From NCBI GenBank assembly GCA_031428975.1, contig JANOYR010000021.1, forward strand, positions 1-8,472: 8,472 nt of DNA, given 5' to 3'. A model generated the notes under the pieces. The model made no database searches and had not been told where the DNA came from. It saw only the letters and a program-made list of their open reading frames with translations. The stretch is from JAAFIP01 sp031428975 (GTDB lineage: Bacteria; Pseudomonadota; Gammaproteobacteria; Burkholderiales; Burkholderiaceae_C). Shown here in pieces: positions 6,718 to 8,472 of this stretch. The number at the start of each line of letters is the position of its first letter. Positions within the stretch are counted from its first letter, which is position 1. A program made the translations under genes and the position numbers.

Positions 6718-6744
6718 AAAACGCTGCGGTTTACGCGGCGTTTT
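6718..6744 (-). terminator. Hairpin after phaA
   Basis: AAAACGC (6718-6724) pairs with GCGTTTT (6738-6744), and the inner GCG/CGC pair closes a 5-base loop with one mismatch between the two stem parts. On the minus strand it lies 17 bp past the phaA stop and ends in TTTT, so it is a fair rho-independent terminator or attenuator between phaA and slyD. It is weaker than the stem at 6108-6133. Confidence 0.5.
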
Positions 6745-6760
6745 AAAAAGTCAAAGAAGC

Positions 6761-7939
6761 CTATCGCTCCACGCAGAGCGCAACGCCCATGCCGCCGCCG
6801 ATACACAGAGCCGCAAGGCCTTTTTTAGCATCGGTGCGCACCATTTCGTGCAACAAAGTCACCAAAATACGGCAGCCAGACGCGCCAATCGGGTGGCCAA
6901 TGGCAATTGCGCCACCGTTGACGTTGACTTTGGCGGCATCAATGCCCAGCTCTTTGTTCACCGCGCAGGCCTGCGCAGCAAAAGCTTCGTTGAGCTCAAA
7001 CAAATCCACGTCCGATGCCTTCCAGCCCGCACGCTCCAGCGCTTTGCGCGACGCAGGCACAGGGCCCATGCCCATGGTGGCAGGGTCGAGGCCGCTGGTG
7101 CCAAACGACACAATGCGTGCCAGCGGTGTCAGGCCAAGCTCTTTGGCCTTGGCCGCGCTCATCACCACCACGGCAGCCGCACCATCGTTTAAGCCCGAGG
7201 CATTGCCTGCGGTCACGCCACCGGCCTTGTCAAACGCGGGGCGCAGGCTTGCCAAGCCTTCGGCGTTGGTTTTTTTGTTGATGAACTCGTCCGAATTAAA
7301 GACAATGGCGTCGCCTTTTTTCTGTGGAATCACCACATCGACAATCTCGGCAGCAAATTTGCCAGCGGCTTGCGCAGCGGCTGCTTTGGTTTGCGAGCCA
7401 AGCGCCAGCGCGTCTTGCATGTCGCGGGTAATGCCGTGCGCTTTGGAGACGTTTTCGGCGGTAATGCCCATGTGGTAGTTGTTGTAAGCGTCCCACAGGC
7501 CGTCCACAATCATCGTGTCTTGCATTTTCCAGTCACCCATGCGCTGGCCGTCGCGGCTGCCCATCACCACGTGAGGCGATGCGCTCATGTTTTCTTGGCC
7601 ACCGGCCACCACAATCTCGCTGTCGCCCCAAGCCACAGCTTGCGCGGCCAACATCACGGCTTTGAGGCCAGATCCGCAGACAGCATTGATGGTCAGCGCT
7701 GGCGTTTCTTTGGCCACGCCAGCTTTCATCATGGCTTGGCGTGCAGGATTTTGACCGCTGCCGGCGGTGAGCACTTGGCCCATGATGACCTCGCCCACTT
7801 GGTCAGGCGAGAGTTTGGCGCGTGCCAAGGCTTCTTTGATGACGATAGCGCCCAAGTCTGGCGCGGATACTTTGGCTAACGAGCCGCCAAATTTGCCAAC
7901 GGCGGTGCGCGCTGCGGATACGATGACGATGTCTTGCAT
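6761..7939 (-). CDS. phaA: Acetyl-CoA acetyltransferase (beta-ketothiolase) of PHB synthesis
   Basis: Condenses two acetyl-CoA into acetoacetyl-CoA, the first step of polyhydroxybutyrate synthesis. The 392-residue product has every biosynthetic thiolase landmark: nucleophile Cys88 in NAVCGSGLKA (85-94), NEAF (317-320), His349 in AIGHPIGASG (346-355), and the general-acid Cys379 in LCIGGGMG (378-385). Length is the usual 390-394, and the frame is intact. The ATG at 7939 is preceded by AAAAGAGA (7954-7947) with 7 nt spacing. It lies 338 bp downstream of phaC on the same strand, an unusually long gap for a pha operon, occupied by an inverted-repeat element. PhaC and PhaA are probably one transcript unless that element blocks it. 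A degradative thiolase is possible in sequence terms, but the position after phaC makes the PhaA role most likely. Confidence 0.96.
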   Translation of the reverse strand: MQDIVIVSAARTAVGKFGGSLAKVSAPDLGAIVIKEALARAKLSPDQVGEVIMGQVLTAGSGQNPARQAMMKAGVAKETPALTINAVCGSGLKAVMLAAQAVAWGDSEIVVAGGQENMSASPHVVMGSRDGQRMGDWKMQDTMIVDGLWDAYNNYHMGITAENVSKAHGITRDMQDALALGSQTKAAAAQAAGKFAAEIVDVVIPQKKGDAIVFNSDEFINKKTNAEGLASLRPAFDKAGGVTAGNASGLNDGAAAVVVMSAAKAKELGLTPLARIVSFGTSGLDPATMGMGPVPASRKALERAGWKASDVDLFELNEAFAAQACAVNKELGIDAAKVNVNGGAIAIGHPIGASGCRILVTLLHEMVRTDAKKGLAALCIGGGMGVALCVER

Positions 7940-7946
7940 TTTGTGG

Positions 7947-7954
7947 TCTCTTTT
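7947..7954 (-). promoter_or_regulatory. Ribosome binding site of phaA
   Basis: On the minus strand AAAAGAGA lies 7 nt before the phaA ATG. The match to the anti-Shine-Dalgarno is moderate. Confidence 0.55.
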
Positions 7955-8000
7955 CTGGTGGTTAATTTAAAAAACGATTTTAGGAGAATTTGAATACTGG

Positions 8001-8269
8001 ACTGCCGGACGCAGAGGACGCAAAAGTTACGCAGAAGGCGCAAAAGGAATACCAAAACTATAATTTATGGTGTACTTACATGAAATTTGGTCATTGTCAG
8101 CCTCATACAGTCATAGTATGCTATTAAATTAAGAGTAATTGAATTTGAATTTAAAAAATAAAAAAACCTTGCAAATTACTGTCTTAACAGCTGTGACTCT
8201 TTTTGCATCTACTTTTGGCTGTTCTTTTGCGTCTTCTGCGTAACCTTCGCGTCCTCTGCGTCCGGCAGT
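8001..8269. repeat. Inverted-repeat element (MITE-like) in the phaC-phaA gap
   Basis: Two 46-bp arms, 8001-8046 and 8224-8269, are reverse complements at 43 of 46 positions. The similarity continues weakly inward for another 14 bp (8047-8060 against 8210-8223, 9 of 14). Each arm is itself made of four degenerate 9-11-bp units on a GACGCAGAG / GACGCAAAAG theme. The 177 bp between the arms is AT-rich, contrasting with the genes on both sides. The right arm begins 8 bp past the phaC stop. No transposase gene is visible inside. It could be a non-autonomous mobile element or a pair of dispersed intergenic repeats inserted in opposite orientation. This element accounts for most of the 338-bp gap; apart from the phaA ribosome site and one tiny signal-peptide-like frame, nothing else is seen there. 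Confidence 0.8.
8139..8243 (+). other. Short signal-peptide-like open frame inside the repeat element
   Basis: From a TTG at 8139 (or 8145, which has AAGAG at 8131-8135 with 9 nt spacing), a 34-codon frame has a lysine-bearing start (NLKNKK), a hydrophobic stretch (TVLTAVTLFASTF), then GCSFASSA and a TAA. The order resembles a bacterial export or lipoprotein signal peptide with nothing after it. The last seven codons and the stop lie inside the right repeat arm. It may be the stub of a secreted-protein gene cut by the repeat, or chance in AT-rich DNA. No ATG start, so not called as a gene. Confidence 0.2.
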
Positions 8270-8277
8270 TTAGGTAT

Positions 8278-8472
8278 TTAAGCCTTAGCCTTTACATAGC
8301 GCCCCGGCGCTGGCTCAATGGCTTTGAATGTGGCTGAGCCATACGTTTTAGGCGCGGCAACGAGTTTGCCAGCATGTGGCTTGACCCAAGCGCACCAGTC
8401 GTCCCACCAGCTGCCTGGTATTTCTTTGGACGATGCCTGCCAATCGGCCTGCTTGCTTGGAAAATAGCCTTC
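8278..8472 (-). CDS. phaC: Poly(3-hydroxyalkanoate) synthase, C-terminal fragment (cut by window edge)
   Basis: Only the last 64 codons are in the window; the rest lies beyond the right edge. PHA synthase polymerises 3-hydroxyacyl-CoA on the surface of storage granules. The visible part reads on the minus strand with GSWWDDWCAWVKPHAG (residues 20-35 of the fragment) and ends IEPAPGRYVKAKA, the conserved C-terminal tail of class I PhaC of Burkholderiales, which usually has GSWWPDW and EPAPGRYVK. The catalytic Cys, Asp and His lie upstream and are not visible. The stop at 8278-8280 is intact, and the gene is followed by phaA on the same strand, with the inverted-repeat element between them. The family assignment rests on the recognisable tail and on the pha context. 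Confidence 0.88.
   Translation of the reverse strand, partial: EGYFPSKQADWQASSKEIPGSWWDDWCAWVKPHAGKLVAAPKTYGSATFKAIEPAPGRYVKAKA

Noticed and set aside
7370..7879. Long plus-strand open frame (169 codons) opposite phaA
   Set aside because: It is antisense to an intact thiolase with all catalytic residues; its His/Arg/Ala-rich composition is the mirror of GC-rich phaA codons. Similar open frames opposite ugpC, ugpB and phaB were dropped for the same reason.
8001..8046. CRISPR array from the short periodic units
   Set aside because: Units are 9-11 bp, adjacent without spacers, and degenerate; no cas genes are present.
7979..8274. TTTAGG at 7979-7984 and 8269-8274 as a target-site duplication of the repeat element
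   Set aside because: The left copy is 16 bp outside the left arm while the right copy overlaps the right arm end by one base; the asymmetry and short AT-rich sequence make chance likely.

Overview
The window looks like chromosomal DNA of a betaproteobacterium in the order Burkholderiales, most likely family Comamonadaceae. This is inferred from the gene content (class I polyhydroxybutyrate genes beside dusA), the moderately high GC with TTG/GTG-poor starts, and the protein sequences; no database search was possible.

Layout on the minus strand, in transcription order from right to left: the 3' end of phaC (PHA synthase, cut by the window edge, stop at 8278-8280); a 338-bp phaC-phaA gap holding an inverted-repeat element with two 46-bp arms; phaA (beta-ketothiolase); a SlyD-type FKBP prolyl isomerase; then, after a 5.1-kb block of plus-strand genes, phaB (acetoacetyl-CoA reductase) and the first 37 codons of dusA (tRNA-dihydrouridine synthase A), cut by the left edge. 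PhaA, PhaB and PhaC together turn acetyl-CoA into polyhydroxybutyrate, so the pathway is all present but its genes are not contiguous.

Layout on the plus strand, 1000-6105: a compact five-gene cluster consisting of a ugpC-like ABC ATPase, a ugpB-like periplasmic binding protein, ugpA-like and ugpE-like permeases, and a cytoplasmic endonuclease/exonuclease/phosphatase (EEP) superfamily hydrolase. The last three genes are joined by ATGA stop/start overlaps, so the hydrolase is almost certainly made with the transporter. It sits where enteric ugp operons carry ugpQ, the glycerophosphodiester phosphodiesterase. The simplest reading is uptake of glycerol-3-phosphate or glycerophosphodiesters followed by hydrolysis by an unrelated enzyme fold; this is the most interesting hypothesis in the window.

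Regulatory structure: phaB and ugpC diverge from a 102-bp gap with a plausible phaB promoter and a weak Pho-box-like repeat. The plus-strand cluster and slyD converge on a strong 11-bp stem-loop terminator. A second hairpin follows phaA. The rest is ordinary housekeeping sequence; no tRNA, rRNA, CRISPR, prophage or transposase gene was seen.
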